Below are positions 24,410-32,627 of a stretch of 64,000 nucleotides of DNA, one piece after another. Numbering within the stretch: position 1 is the first letter of the stretch; each line of letters begins with the position of its first letter. The DNA is from Pseudomonas sp. MRSN 12121 (GTDB lineage Bacteria > Pseudomonadota > Gammaproteobacteria > Pseudomonadales > Pseudomonadaceae): positions 6,099,388 through 6,163,387 of the forward strand of contig NZ_CP010892.1 in the NCBI RefSeq assembly GCF_000931465.1. Reading direction: 5' to 3'. Below the pieces are notes generated by a model, which had not been told where the DNA came from, ran no database searches, and saw nothing but the letters and a program-made list of their open reading frames with translations. The position numbers and the translations under genes were made by a program.

Positions 24410-25023
24410 GCCCGGTCGACCTCGCCCTGGTGCTCGTTGCCCATCATGTGGTCGAGCTTGCTGGCCTTGGTGGCGAGGTAAAGCTTGTTGTGCGGGTTAT
24501 GCCCGGTGTGCAGCGGCACGCGCTCGGCGACGACGATGCCCATGTCGGTCAGGGCCTTGACCTTGCGCGGGTTGTTGGTCATCAGGCGCAGGGATTTCAC
24601 CCCCAGGTGCTCGAGCATCGGCAGGCACATGGCATAGTCACGCTGGTCGGCGGCGAAGCCCAGGCGCTCGTTGGCCTCGACGGTGTCGGCGCCGCCGTCC
24701 TGCAGTTCGTAGGCGCGGATCTTGTTCAGCAAGCCAATACCGCGGCCTTCCTGGCGCAGGTACAGCAGGACGCCGCGGCCTTCGCGGGCGATCGCCTGCA
24801 GCGCGGCTTCCAGTTGCGAACCGCAGTCGCAGCGCTGGCTGAACAGGGCATCGCCGGTCAGGCATTCGGAGTGCAACCGGCCGAGCACCGGAGCGCCATC
24901 GGCAATCTCACCCAGGCTGAGCACGACATGTTCGCGGCCAGTGGCTTCATCGAGAAAACCGTGCATGGTGAATTGCGCAAAAGGAGTGGGCAGCTTGGAA
25001 GCGGCGACAAAAACGACGGGCAC
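24406..25023 (-). CDS. ribA: GTP cyclohydrolase II
   Basis: This 205-residue zinc enzyme converts GTP to 2,5-diamino-6-ribosylamino-4-pyrimidinone 5'-phosphate, the first committed step of riboflavin synthesis. The zinc cysteines are in SECLTGDALFSQRCDCGSQL (about 52-71), followed by YLRQEGRGIGL and the nucleotide-binding MTNNPRKVKAL. The start is GTG at 25023 with AGGAG 12 bases upstream; it gives MPVVFVAASKLPTPF, the usual N-terminus, and a longer frame would add unrelated residues. It is separate from the other riboflavin genes at 28-31.6 kb, whose RibB has a C-terminal domain lacking these cysteines. Confidence 0.96.
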   Translation of the reverse strand: MPVVFVAASKLPTPFAQFTMHGFLDEATGREHVVLSLGEIADGAPVLGRLHSECLTGDALFSQRCDCGSQLEAALQAIAREGRGVLLYLRQEGRGIGLLNKIRAYELQDGGADTVEANERLGFAADQRDYAMCLPMLEHLGVKSLRLMTNNPRKVKALTDMGIVVAERVPLHTGHNPHNKLYLATKASKLDHMMGNEHQGEVDRA

Positions 25024-25135
25024 CGTTGTGCTCCTGATCTGTATGGGACTGTAGATTCGCAGAGGCGGCATTGTAACAGCAGCTTCCGACAGACGCTTAG
25101 GCTGAATTATCGGACATAAAGATCGAGAAGTTAGA

Positions 25136-25894
25136 TCAGCGCCGCGCGGGAGGTGTCGGAACATCGAACGGATAAGGCTGGTGCCAGCGTTGGAAAATCG
25201 GCCGCAAACCGCCGCTTTTCACCAGTTCGTCCATCCGCCGATCGAACAGTGCGCACAGCGCACGCCCCCGCTCGTTGTCGGCAAATCCCAGGAACAGCGG
25301 CAGTTCGGCCAGGTGAGTGCGACGGAACAGCGAGCGGTCCTCGGCCTGGGACAGCACGTAATCGACCTCGATCAGGGAATCGATATAAAAGTCGGCACGC
25401 CCCTGCTGGAGCATCGGCAGGATGCCGATCCGTCGGCGGATCTCGTTGAAGCGCCGGATACCGGGCAGGTAGTCCTGATAGCGATAACCCCGCACCCAGA
25501 CCAGGCGATAGCTGCCGAGCGTGGCCAGGGTCGGCGGCGGGTTCGACGCCAGCCCGAGGCTGTAGAGATGATCGGTGTCGTAATTCCAGCGCGGATACAG
25601 CGCACCGCTGGCCTCGTCCAGGTAGGAACCGACCAGGGCATCGACTTCGCGGCGTTGCACCAGCCCGACCGAACGGGTGTAGGGCACGCTGAGCCTGTCG
25701 AGCTTCACCCCCTGGGTCTCGAAGACCTCGCGCAGGATGTCCCAGGCCATGCCTTGGCCATCGGCCTGTGTGTAGCGGTCCCATTCTTCGCTGGCCACCC
25801 GGATTTCCCCGGGCAGCGCCGCCGTTTCAGCGGCCCGGGCCAGGCTACCGGCCAAGACACAGAGCATCACCAGCAGAACACGACCCACCCGCAT
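25136..25894 (-). CDS. Periplasmic solute-binding-like protein (amino acid-type SBP_bac_3)
   Basis: This 252-residue protein has a signal peptide and the type 2 periplasmic-binding fold of amino acid ABC transporters: IRVASEEWDRYTQADGQGMAWDILREVFE near the N-terminus and FYIDSLIEVDYVLSQ in the hinge region. No ABC permease or ATPase is adjacent, and Pseudomonas encodes many such orphans, some serving as sensors. The chosen ATG at 25894 has GAGGAA upstream. It starts 10 bases after the pgpA stop and may be the last gene of the thiL-pgpA transcript. Confidence 0.88.
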   Translation of the reverse strand: MRVGRVLLVMLCVLAGSLARAAETAALPGEIRVASEEWDRYTQADGQGMAWDILREVFETQGVKLDRLSVPYTRSVGLVQRREVDALVGSYLDEASGALYPRWNYDTDHLYSLGLASNPPPTLATLGSYRLVWVRGYRYQDYLPGIRRFNEIRRRIGILPMLQQGRADFYIDSLIEVDYVLSQAEDRSLFRRTHLAELPLFLGFADNERGRALCALFDRRMDELVKSGGLRPIFQRWHQPYPFDVPTPPARR

Positions 25895-25904
25895 GGCTAA
25901 TTCC

Positions 25905-26408
25905 TCAGGTAAAGCACCACACCAGCCCCTGCATCGCCAACCAGGCGAAGACACCGGCCAGCACGTCGTCGAGCATGATCCCGATGCCGCCGTGCACATG
26001 CCGGTCGACCCAGCGAATCGGCCAGGGCTTGAGAATGTCGAAGAAACGGAACATCAGGAACCCCGCCAGCAGCCACTGCCAGCCTTCCGGCACCAGCCAC
26101 AGGGTGATCCACATGCCGACCATTTCGTCCCACACGATGCCTTCGTGGTCATGCACCCGCAGGTCGTCGGCCACCTTGCCGCACAGCCAGAAGCCGAACA
26201 GCATGGTGATGCCGAGCATCAGCCAGTAGCCCCAGTCCGGCAACATCTGCCACAGCGGGATAAAGGGTAGCGCGACCAGCGAACCCCAGGTGCCCGGCGC
26301 CTTGGGCAGGGTGCCGGAACCGAAGCCGAAGGCCAGGAAGTGCCAGGGATTACGCCAGACGGAAGGCGGCACGAACTCTGCCGGAACCTGTTTGGGATGA
26401 TCTGTCAC
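25905..26408 (-). CDS. pgpA: Phosphatidylglycerophosphatase A
   Basis: This 167-residue inner membrane enzyme removes phosphate from phosphatidylglycerophosphate to make phosphatidylglycerol. Typical motifs are FGSGTLPKAPGTWGS near the N-terminus, the acidic WDEMVGMW in the middle, and FRFFDILKPWPI, DVLAG near the end, with hydrophobic segments between. Its start overlaps the thiL stop by 4 bases, the usual thiL-pgpA coupling. Confidence 0.97.
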   Translation of the reverse strand: MTDHPKQVPAEFVPPSVWRNPWHFLAFGFGSGTLPKAPGTWGSLVALPFIPLWQMLPDWGYWLMLGITMLFGFWLCGKVADDLRVHDHEGIVWDEMVGMWITLWLVPEGWQWLLAGFLMFRFFDILKPWPIRWVDRHVHGGIGIMLDDVLAGVFAWLAMQGLVWCFT

Positions 26409-27370
26409 GGTGTCTCCCGAAAATGTTGATAACCCCGGGTGCCCGGGGTGATGTCCTGCCCCTGGGCATCCAGCAGCACCACGCCCTGCCCGGCCACGAC
26501 CCGGCCCAGCACATGCACCGGCCAGCCGGCGGCCAGCAACGGCGCCAGCTCGGCCTCGGGCAGCGTAAACGCGAGGACGTAGTCGTCACCGCCGCTGAGC
26601 GCCGCCGAGCGGGCATCATTCTCCCCGAGAAAGCTCAGCAAGGCCCGGGACATCGGCAGTTTTTCGCTTTCGATCAGCAAGCCGACAGCCGAAGCGGCAG
26701 CAATGTGCCCGCAATCGGCCAGCAGGCCATCGGAGATGTCCAGGGCCGCGCTGGCCTTGCCGCGCAGCGCCTGGCCCAGGCCCAGCTGCGGTTGCGGCGA
26801 CCAGTAATGGGCCAGCAAGGGATCGGCGATCTGTGCGCTGGCGCTGCGCTGTCCGAGCACCAGGGGCAAGGCCCCGGCGGCATTGCCCAGCTCGCCACCG
26901 ACACACAGCAGGTCGCCCGGCCGGGCGCCGCTGCGGGTCAGCGCCTGGCCAGCAGGCACCCGGCCGAAGACGGTCAGGGTCAGGGTCAGCGGACCGCGCG
27001 TGGTATCGCCACCGACCAGGCGCACGCCGCAGCGTTGCGCCATGGCATTCAGGCCGTTGGCATAGGCTTGCAGCCAGGCGGGCTCGACCGTCGGCAGGGT
27101 CAGGGCCAGGGTGAATGCCACAGGCGTGGCGCCCATGGCCGCCAGGTCGCTGACCGCCACCGCCAGCGAGCGCTGGCCGAGCAGGAAAGGGTCGCAAGGG
27201 TCGACGAAGTGCACACCGGCCACCAGGGTGTCGGTGGAAATCGCCAGGTGCTCGCCAGGCGGAACAGCCAGCAAGGCACAGTCGTCGCCGACCCCCAGGG
27301 CAACGCCCTCGCCCCCCTGCGCACAAGGCGCGGCAGCGAAGAAGTCACGGATCAGCTCAAACTCGCCCAT
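26405..27370 (-). CDS. thiL: Thiamine-monophosphate kinase
   Basis: This 321-residue ATP-dependent enzyme makes thiamine diphosphate from thiamine monophosphate. The start MGEFELIRDFF is the family's usual N-terminus and has AGGA upstream. The metal and nucleotide motifs are GVGDDCALL (about 27-35), STDTLVAGVHF (about 47-57), GGDTTRGPL (about 121-129), ALDISDGLLADCGHI (about 213-227) and SGGDDYVLAF near 265. Frames extending upstream into the nusB gap lack support. It lies downstream of nusB, with a large imperfect inverted repeat in the gap. Confidence 0.97.
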   Translation of the reverse strand: MGEFELIRDFFAAAPCAQGGEGVALGVGDDCALLAVPPGEHLAISTDTLVAGVHFVDPCDPFLLGQRSLAVAVSDLAAMGATPVAFTLALTLPTVEPAWLQAYANGLNAMAQRCGVRLVGGDTTRGPLTLTLTVFGRVPAGQALTRSGARPGDLLCVGGELGNAAGALPLVLGQRSASAQIADPLLAHYWSPQPQLGLGQALRGKASAALDISDGLLADCGHIAAASAVGLLIESEKLPMSRALLSFLGENDARSAALSGGDDYVLAFTLPEAELAPLLAAGWPVHVLGRVVAGQGVVLLDAQGQDITPGTRGYQHFRETP

Positions 27371-27421
27371 TGGGTATCCTGTTTCACCACTACTGTTCTT
27401 CTTTTGGCGGCGTCCGTTGTC

Positions 27422-27484
27422 GCCAGACTGCGTTGCCGCTCCTCGCCATAGCGGGCTATGACTGGTCGCGGCGCCTTGTCTGGC
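27422..27484. repeat. Imperfect long inverted repeat between nusB and thiL
   Basis: GCCAGAC (27422-27428) pairs with GTCTGGC at the far end (27478-27484), GCCGC with GCGGC, and CATAG (27447-27451) with CTATG (27456-27460) around a 4-base loop. The whole folds into a roughly 60-base interrupted hairpin. It is outside any gene, has no T run, and looks like a dispersed palindromic element. Confidence 0.6.
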
Positions 27485-27548
27485 ATCAACAGGCACTCCC
27501 CCCAAAAAGGAACGTACCGGCGAGACAGGACACTGCGGCAAGCGCGGA

Positions 27549-28049
27549 TCAGCGCTTGAACGCCTTCACTTCAGCTTCGCGCAGGCGCGGGGCCAGCTTG
27601 TCGAGTACACCGTTGACGAACTTGTGGCCATCGGTGGAGCCGAAGACCTTGGCCAGCTCGATACCTTCGTTGATCACCACGCGGTACGGCACGTCGACGC
27701 GCTTGAGCAGTTCCCAGGTGGACAGGCGCAGCACGGCCAGTTCTACCGGGTCCAGCTCTTCGATGGTGAGGTCCAGGCAAGGGGCGAGAGCGCTGTCGAT
27801 CTCTTTCTTGTTGGCCGGTACGCCGTGCAGGATCTCACGGAAGTAGGCACCGTCGATGTCGGTGAAATCGTTGTCGACCCGGAACTGCGCTTCGATCTCG
27901 TTCAGCGAGTGCTTGGCCATGTGCCATTGGTACAGCGCCTGGGTCGCGAGCTGACGAGCTTCGCGACGCTTGGCGCTCTTGGATGGCTTGCCAGCGTCCG
28001 CAGGTTTCGGATCGCGCGGGTTGAAACGATCGCTATCGTCGCTAATCAC
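27549..28049 (-). CDS. nusB: Transcription antitermination factor NusB
   Basis: This 166-residue RNA-binding protein acts with NusE (S10) in rRNA antitermination. The core family pattern is ARQLATQALYQWHMAKH, FREILHGV, LDPVELAVLRLSTWELLKR and VVINEGIELAKVFGS-DGHKFVNGVLDKLA. The start is GTG at 28049, inside the ribH stop (GTGA overlap), giving the normal length with a slightly extended charged N-terminus. Translation is probably coupled to ribH, the usual ribH-nusB order. Confidence 0.97.
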   Translation of the reverse strand: MISDDSDRFNPRDPKPADAGKPSKSAKRREARQLATQALYQWHMAKHSLNEIEAQFRVDNDFTDIDGAYFREILHGVPANKKEIDSALAPCLDLTIEELDPVELAVLRLSTWELLKRVDVPYRVVINEGIELAKVFGSTDGHKFVNGVLDKLAPRLREAEVKAFKR

Positions 28050-28522
28050 TTGGCCTCCAACTGCGCCAGCAGGCTGACCATTTCCAGGGCGGACAAGGCA
28101 GCTTCGGCCCCTTTGTTGCCGGCCTTGGTGCCGGAACGCTCGATGGCTTGCTCGATCGAGTCGACAGTCAGTACGCCGAAGGCGACCGGTACGCCGAACT
28201 CCATGGACACCTGGGCCAGGCCCTTGGTGCACTCGCCTGCCACGTATTCGAAGTGCGGAGTACCGCCACGAATGACCGCGCCCAGGGCGATGATCGCCGC
28301 GAACTCGCCCTTCTGCGCGACTTTCTGCGCGACCAGCGGAATCTCGAAGGCGCCCGGAGCACGGATGATGGTGATGTCGCTTTCGCTCACGCCATGGCGA
28401 ACCAGGGCGTCAACGGCGCCGCTGACCAGGCTTTCGACGACGAAGCTGTTGAAACGGCCGACCACCAGGGCATAGCGGCCTTTGGGGGCGATGAAGGTAC
28501 CTTCGATGGTCTTCAGGGTCAT
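28046..28522 (-). CDS. ribH: 6,7-dimethyl-8-ribityllumazine synthase
   Basis: This 158-residue enzyme condenses the pyrimidine intermediate with dihydroxybutanone phosphate to make the lumazine, the penultimate riboflavin step, and usually assembles into pentamers or icosahedral shells. Motifs include VVGRFNSFVVESLVSGAVDAL, RAPGAFEIPLVAQ, and the catalytic histidine region ALGAVIRGGTPHFEYV (H near 90). It lies between ribBX and nusB, overlapping nusB by 4 bases. Confidence 0.97.
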   Translation of the reverse strand: MTLKTIEGTFIAPKGRYALVVGRFNSFVVESLVSGAVDALVRHGVSESDITIIRAPGAFEIPLVAQKVAQKGEFAAIIALGAVIRGGTPHFEYVAGECTKGLAQVSMEFGVPVAFGVLTVDSIEQAIERSGTKAGNKGAEAALSALEMVSLLAQLEAK

Positions 28523-28613
28523 TCGACAAATCTCTTAAAGAGCCGGAGCGCGTTCACTACGCGCTCACTGGTGATATTTGAACCGCGAATTTCAAGCCGC
28601 AGGCAGCCGGCTT

Positions 28614-29705
28614 TTATTCGGAGGGCACGTATTCTACAACTTCCAGGTCGAAACCGGATATCGCATTAAACTTCATCGGCGCACTCATCAGGCGCATCTT
28701 GCGCACGCCCAGGTCGCGCAGGATCTGCGAGCCGGCCCCGACGATGCTGTAGGTGGTCGGTTTCTTCGCCGGCGCGTGCTCGGCCGTTTCGCGGATGTGC
28801 GCCAGCAGCACGTCGCCATCCAGCGGGTGACCCAGCAACAGCACCACGCCGCTGCCGGCCTCGGCCACCGTGGCCATGGCAGCCCGCAGGCTCCAGCGGC
28901 CAGGCTGCTTGACCATCAGCAGGTCGCGCAGCGGGTCCATGTTGTGCACGCGAACCAGGGTCGGTTCTTCGGCGCAGATGTTGCCCAGGGTCAGTGCCAT
29001 ATGCACGTCGCCTTCCACCGAATCACGATAGGTCACCAGGTTGAACTGGCCCAGTTCGCTGTCCAGCGGCTGCTCGGCAATCCGCTGAACGGTACGTTCG
29101 TGGATCATCCGGTAGTGGATCAGGTCGGCGATGGTGCCGATCTTGATGTTGTGTTCGGCGGCGAAGGTTTCCAGCTCGGCACGGCGGGACATGGTGCCAT
29201 CGTCGTTCATCACTTCGCAGATCACTCCGCTCGGCTCGAAACCGGCCATGCGCGCCAGGTCGCAGGCGGCCTCGGTGTGGCCGGCGCGGGCCAGGGTGCC
29301 GCCCGGCTGGGCCATCAGCGGGAAGATGTGGCCCGGGCTGACGATGTCTTCGGCCTTGGCGTCCTTGGCGGCAGCGGCCTGCACCGTGCGGGCGCGGTCG
29401 GCGGCGGAGATGCCGGTGGTCACGCCGGTGGTGGCCTCGATGGACACGGTGAACTTGGTGCCGAACCCGGAACCGTTGCGCGGCGCCATCAGGGGCAGCT
29501 TGAGCAGCTCGCAACGCTCGCGGCTCATCGGCATGCAGATCAGGCCACGCGCGTGCTTGGCCATGAAGTTGATGTGCTCGGCCTTGCAGCACTCGGCGGC
29601 CATGATCAGGTCGCCTTCGTTCTCGCGGTCTTCGTCATCCATGAGGATGACCATCTTGCCTTGGCGGATGTCTTCAACCAGTTCTTCGATGCTGTTGAGC
29701 GCCAC
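28614..29705 (-). CDS. ribB: 3,4-dihydroxy-2-butanone-4-phosphate synthase with degenerate cyclohydrolase II domain
   Basis: This 363-residue fusion makes dihydroxybutanone phosphate from ribulose 5-phosphate with its N-terminal domain (residues 1-200: DDEDRENEGDLI, HARGLICMPM, SPGHIFPLMAQPGG, RAGHTEAACDLARMAG). The C-terminal half is GTP cyclohydrolase II-like, but where the active enzyme has three zinc cysteines it reads HMALTLGNICAEEPTLVRVHN, and the rest of the site is also altered. It is therefore a RibBX-type protein whose second domain probably does not open GTP; ribA at 24.4 kb supplies that step. The start is GTG at 29705 with a G-rich ribosome binding site. Confidence 0.95.
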   Translation of the reverse strand: MALNSIEELVEDIRQGKMVILMDDEDRENEGDLIMAAECCKAEHINFMAKHARGLICMPMSRERCELLKLPLMAPRNGSGFGTKFTVSIEATTGVTTGISAADRARTVQAAAAKDAKAEDIVSPGHIFPLMAQPGGTLARAGHTEAACDLARMAGFEPSGVICEVMNDDGTMSRRAELETFAAEHNIKIGTIADLIHYRMIHERTVQRIAEQPLDSELGQFNLVTYRDSVEGDVHMALTLGNICAEEPTLVRVHNMDPLRDLLMVKQPGRWSLRAAMATVAEAGSGVVLLLGHPLDGDVLLAHIRETAEHAPAKKPTTYSIVGAGSQILRDLGVRKMRLMSAPMKFNAISGFDLEVVEYVPSE

Positions 29706-29736
29706 TCGGCACCCCCCTTCTTTCAAAATTTGAGGT

Positions 29737-30399
29737 TCAGGATTTGAGGTAGCCGTTAGCGGCCAGAAAACTTTCGGTAATGCCACCGCTCGAAGGCTCC
29801 GCGGCCTTGTCGCCCAACAGCAGGCGCTCCAGGTAACGCGCCAGCAGGTCGACCTCGAGGTTCACCCGACGCCCCGGCTTGTACGAAGCCATGATGGTTT
29901 CGCTGAGGGTGTGGGGAATGATCGTCAGCAGGAACTCGGCGCCGTCGACCGCGTTCACCGTGAGGCTGGTGCCATCGACGGTGATCGAGCCTTTATGGGC
30001 GATGTACTTGGCCAGCTCCTTCGGCGCGCGGATGCGAAATTCCACGGCGCGGGCGTTGTCGCTGCGCGAAACCACTTCGCCGACACCGTCGACGTGACCG
30101 CTGACCAGGTGTCCGCCCAGGCGGGTGGTCGGGGTCAGGGCCTTTTCCAGGTTGACCGGGCTGCCGCTTTTCAGGTCGTTCATGGCGGTGCAGTCGAGGG
30201 TTTCACGACTGACGTCCGCGGCAAAACCATCGCCGGGCAGCTCAACCGCCGTCAGGCACACGCCGTTGACCGCGATGCTATCGCCCAGCTTGACGTCGCT
30301 CAGGTCGAGCTTGCCGGTTTCCACATGCACCCGCACGTCGCCGCCCTTGGGGGTCAATGCACGGATGCTGCCGATGGATTCGATGATGCCTGTAAACAT
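29737..30399 (-). CDS. ribE: Riboflavin synthase alpha chain
   Basis: This 220-residue enzyme dismutates two molecules of lumazine into riboflavin and the pyrimidine precursor. It starts with the conserved MFTGIIESIGSI, and consists of two similar barrels: the first with DSIAVNGVCLTAVEL and DVSRETLDCTAM, the second with GGHLVSGHVDGVGEV and KGSITVDGTSLTVNAV. The ribosome binding site GAGGAGGAC lies just before the ATG. It sits between ribD and ribBX, 31 bases before the latter. Confidence 0.97.
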   Translation of the reverse strand: MFTGIIESIGSIRALTPKGGDVRVHVETGKLDLSDVKLGDSIAVNGVCLTAVELPGDGFAADVSRETLDCTAMNDLKSGSPVNLEKALTPTTRLGGHLVSGHVDGVGEVVSRSDNARAVEFRIRAPKELAKYIAHKGSITVDGTSLTVNAVDGAEFLLTIIPHTLSETIMASYKPGRRVNLEVDLLARYLERLLLGDKAAEPSSGGITESFLAANGYLKS

Positions 30400-30444
30400 G
30401 GAGTCCTCCTCGAGAACAGAGCCGCGCGTTGCGCAAGCGCGGAA

Positions 30445-31578
30445 TTATACGCTCGCTGCTGGCAGAGGAATGGCAATGACTCGCCAGTCATCGCCTACGG
30501 CGCGCATTTCGATGATTTTCAGCCGCGGCGCCTCGCTCATCCGCGCCAGCGGCCAGTCGAGCAACGGCCGTGCCGATGAGCCGAGGAACTTGCCGGCGAC
30601 AAAGATCTGGTACTCGTCCACCAGGCCTTGCTGGGCAAACGCCCCCGCCAGGCGCGGGCCGGCTTCCACCAGCACCTCGTTGACCCCGCGGGCGGCCAGC
30701 TCGGCCAGCAACCGACGCAGGTCCACCTGGCCGTCGGCGCCCGGCACGATCAGGCATTCCGGGCCGTTGGCGTATTGCTCTTCCACCGCCGCGCAGGTGG
30801 CGACCAGCGCCGGCCCGGCCTGGAAGAACGGCGCGTCGAGCGGCACCCGCAGGCGGCCGTCGATCAGCACGCGCAAAGGTGGACGGCTCATGGCCAGGGC
30901 CGTCTGCTCCTGGTCCAGCCCCAGTTCCTCGGCCCGCACCGTCAGCCGGGCGTTGTCCGCCAGCACCGTGTCGGCGCCGGTCAGCACCACGCTGGCCTGG
31001 GCCCGCAGGCGCTGGACCGCGGAGCGCGCGGCGGGGCCGGTGATCCACTGGCTTTCGCCGCTGGCCATGGCGGTGCGTCCGTCCAGGCTCATCGCCAGCT
31101 TGACCCGCACGAACGGCAAGCCGTGTTCCATGCGCTTGAGGAAGCCCTGGTTGAGCGCCCGGGCTTCCTGCTCCATCACTCCGCTGTGGGTGGCGATGCC
31201 CGCCTGGGCCAGGCGCTGCAAGCCACGGCCGGCGACTTCCGGATTGGGGTCCTGCATCGCCGCCACGACCCGCGCCACGCCGGCGCTCACCAAGGCATCG
31301 GCGCACGGCGGGGTACGGCCATGGTGGCTGCAGGGTTCGAGGGTCACGTAGGCGGTGGCGCCCCGGGCGTTGTCGCCGGCGGCGCGCAGGGCGTGGACTT
31401 CGGCATGGGGCTCGCCAGCCCGCACATGCCAGCCTTCGCCGACCACCTGGCCGTCACGCACGATCACGCAACCGACGCGGGGATTGGGATGAGTACTGAA
31501 ACGCCCCCTGGCGGCAAGCTCCAGGGCGCGCGCCATATAGTGAGCGTCGAGTACCGCCTGTTCGCCGCCGACGTTCAT
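30445..31578 (-). CDS. ribD: Bifunctional riboflavin biosynthesis deaminase/reductase
   Basis: This 377-residue enzyme carries out the second and third riboflavin steps. The N-terminal zinc deaminase has HAE (58-60) and PCSHHGRTPPC (cysteines 83 and 92); the C-terminal NADPH-dependent reductase begins near 150 with VRVKLAMSLDGRTAMASGESQWITG and ends with EYQIFVAGKFLG. Its ATG overlaps the nrdR stop by 4 bases, so riboflavin genes are read from the nrdR transcript. A hairpin-prone GCGCGTTGCGCAAGCGCGG lies between it and ribE. Confidence 0.97.
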   Translation of the reverse strand: MNVGGEQAVLDAHYMARALELAARGRFSTHPNPRVGCVIVRDGQVVGEGWHVRAGEPHAEVHALRAAGDNARGATAYVTLEPCSHHGRTPPCADALVSAGVARVVAAMQDPNPEVAGRGLQRLAQAGIATHSGVMEQEARALNQGFLKRMEHGLPFVRVKLAMSLDGRTAMASGESQWITGPAARSAVQRLRAQASVVLTGADTVLADNARLTVRAEELGLDQEQTALAMSRPPLRVLIDGRLRVPLDAPFFQAGPALVATCAAVEEQYANGPECLIVPGADGQVDLRRLLAELAARGVNEVLVEAGPRLAGAFAQQGLVDEYQIFVAGKFLGSSARPLLDWPLARMSEAPRLKIIEMRAVGDDWRVIAIPLPAASV

Positions 31579-32039
31579 TCTTTGCCGGGCTCGCGGGCGA
31601 GACGGTCGATCTCTTCGCGGAATTCGTTGAGATCCTGGAAGCGCCGGTAGACCGAGGCGAAGCGGATATAGGCCACTTCATCGAGCTTTTGCAGCTCGGC
31701 CATCACCAGCTCGCCAACGACCAGCGACTTGACCTCGCGCTCGCCGGTGGCCCGCAGCTTGTGCTTGATATGCACCAGCGCGGCTTCCAGGCGCTCGACG
31801 CTGACCGGGCGTTTTTCCAGGGCGCGCTGCATGCCAGCGCGGAGTTTTTCTTCGTCGAAGGGCTGACGGCTGCCGTCAGTCTTGATCAGGCGCGGCAACA
31901 CCAGCTCGGCGGTTTCGAAGGTGGTGAAACGCTCACCACAAGCCAGGCATTCACGCCGGCGGCGCACCTGTTCGCCTTCGGCGACCAGACGCGAGTCGAT
32001 GACCTTGGTGTCGTTGGCACCGCAGAAGGGACAGTGCAT
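31575..32039 (-). CDS. nrdR: Transcriptional repressor NrdR
   Basis: This 154-residue regulator senses ATP/dATP with an ATP-cone and represses ribonucleotide reductase genes. The N-terminal zinc ribbon has cysteines at 3, 6, 31 and 34 (MHCPFCGAND, CLACGERF), followed by the ATP-cone (LPRLIKTDGSRQPFDEEKLR). The ATG at 32039 gives the family start MHCPFC; a longer frame adds non-family residues. It heads the rib gene run, and its stop overlaps ribD. Confidence 0.97.
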   Translation of the reverse strand: MHCPFCGANDTKVIDSRLVAEGEQVRRRRECLACGERFTTFETAELVLPRLIKTDGSRQPFDEEKLRAGMQRALEKRPVSVERLEAALVHIKHKLRATGEREVKSLVVGELVMAELQKLDEVAYIRFASVYRRFQDLNEFREEIDRLAREPGKE

Positions 32040-32125
32040 GGTGGCAGGCAACAAAAAAAGGGAGGGCCATGGTAGCGCATCCCACTGGCAAGACAAGCCA
32101 TAGCCTTTACGGTATACAGACCGAC

Positions 32126-32131
32126 TATTAT
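32126..32131 (+). promoter_or_regulatory. Candidate -10 element of the YbaY lipoprotein gene
   Basis: TATTAT lies 38 bases before the lipoprotein start codon in the divergent gap with nrdR. TTTACG 15-20 bases upstream is a possible -35. Modest support. Confidence 0.35.
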
Positions 32132-32168
32132 GTTTCGCACATGGAATTTCGTCTTGTTGGAGCTTCGC

Positions 32169-32627
32169 ATGCCGCTACGACCGCTCGTTCTGCTCAGCCT
32201 TTTCAGCCTGCTGGTCGCTTGCAGCAGCGACGCCCCGAAACCTGCCCAGACCACCGTGGCACCGGCGCAGAGCGTGAAAAAAGCCCAGGAAGCCGCCGAC
32301 CTCGGCCCCCTGCCGGCCTATCAGCGGGAACTGAGCGGTACGCTGCAAGGCGTGCCGGCGGGCGCCGAAGTGGAACTGGCGCTGCTGGTGATCGACGAAC
32401 GCGGGCGCCCGCAACGGCTGCTGGCCAGCAGCAACCTGATCGGCAACAACAAGGTCCTGCCGTTCCGCCTGCGCTTCAATCCCGATGTCTTCCCCGTGGG
32501 CGCCCGCGTCGAATTGCGCGGCCGCGCCAGCCAGTCCGGCCAGTTGATCCTGCACCTACCGGCGCAACGTATCGCGCAACCCACCACCCAGGCCGTGGGC
32601 CAGTTGCAATTCGTCAAAGCGCCATGA
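32169..32627 (+). CDS. YbaY-family lipoprotein
   Basis: This 152-residue protein has a lipoprotein signal peptide ending in the lipobox LLVAC (cysteine at about 19). The mature part has a YbaY-type beta domain: LSGTLQGVPAGAEVELALLVIDERG, then SSNLIGNNKVLPFRLRFNPD. Family function is unknown; members are membrane-anchored. The ATG at 32169 is preferred over one 39 bases upstream because it gives a normal signal peptide and has TGGAG 7 bases before. It overlaps the methyltransferase gene by 4 bases. Confidence 0.85.
   Translation: MPLRPLVLLSLFSLLVACSSDAPKPAQTTVAPAQSVKKAQEAADLGPLPAYQRELSGTLQGVPAGAEVELALLVIDERGRPQRLLASSNLIGNNKVLPFRLRFNPDVFPVGARVELRGRASQSGQLILHLPAQRIAQPTTQAVGQLQFVKAP

Noticed and set aside
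25024..25135. FMN riboswitch before ribA
   Set aside because: The gap of 112 bases is too short and shows no conserved RFN element pairing.
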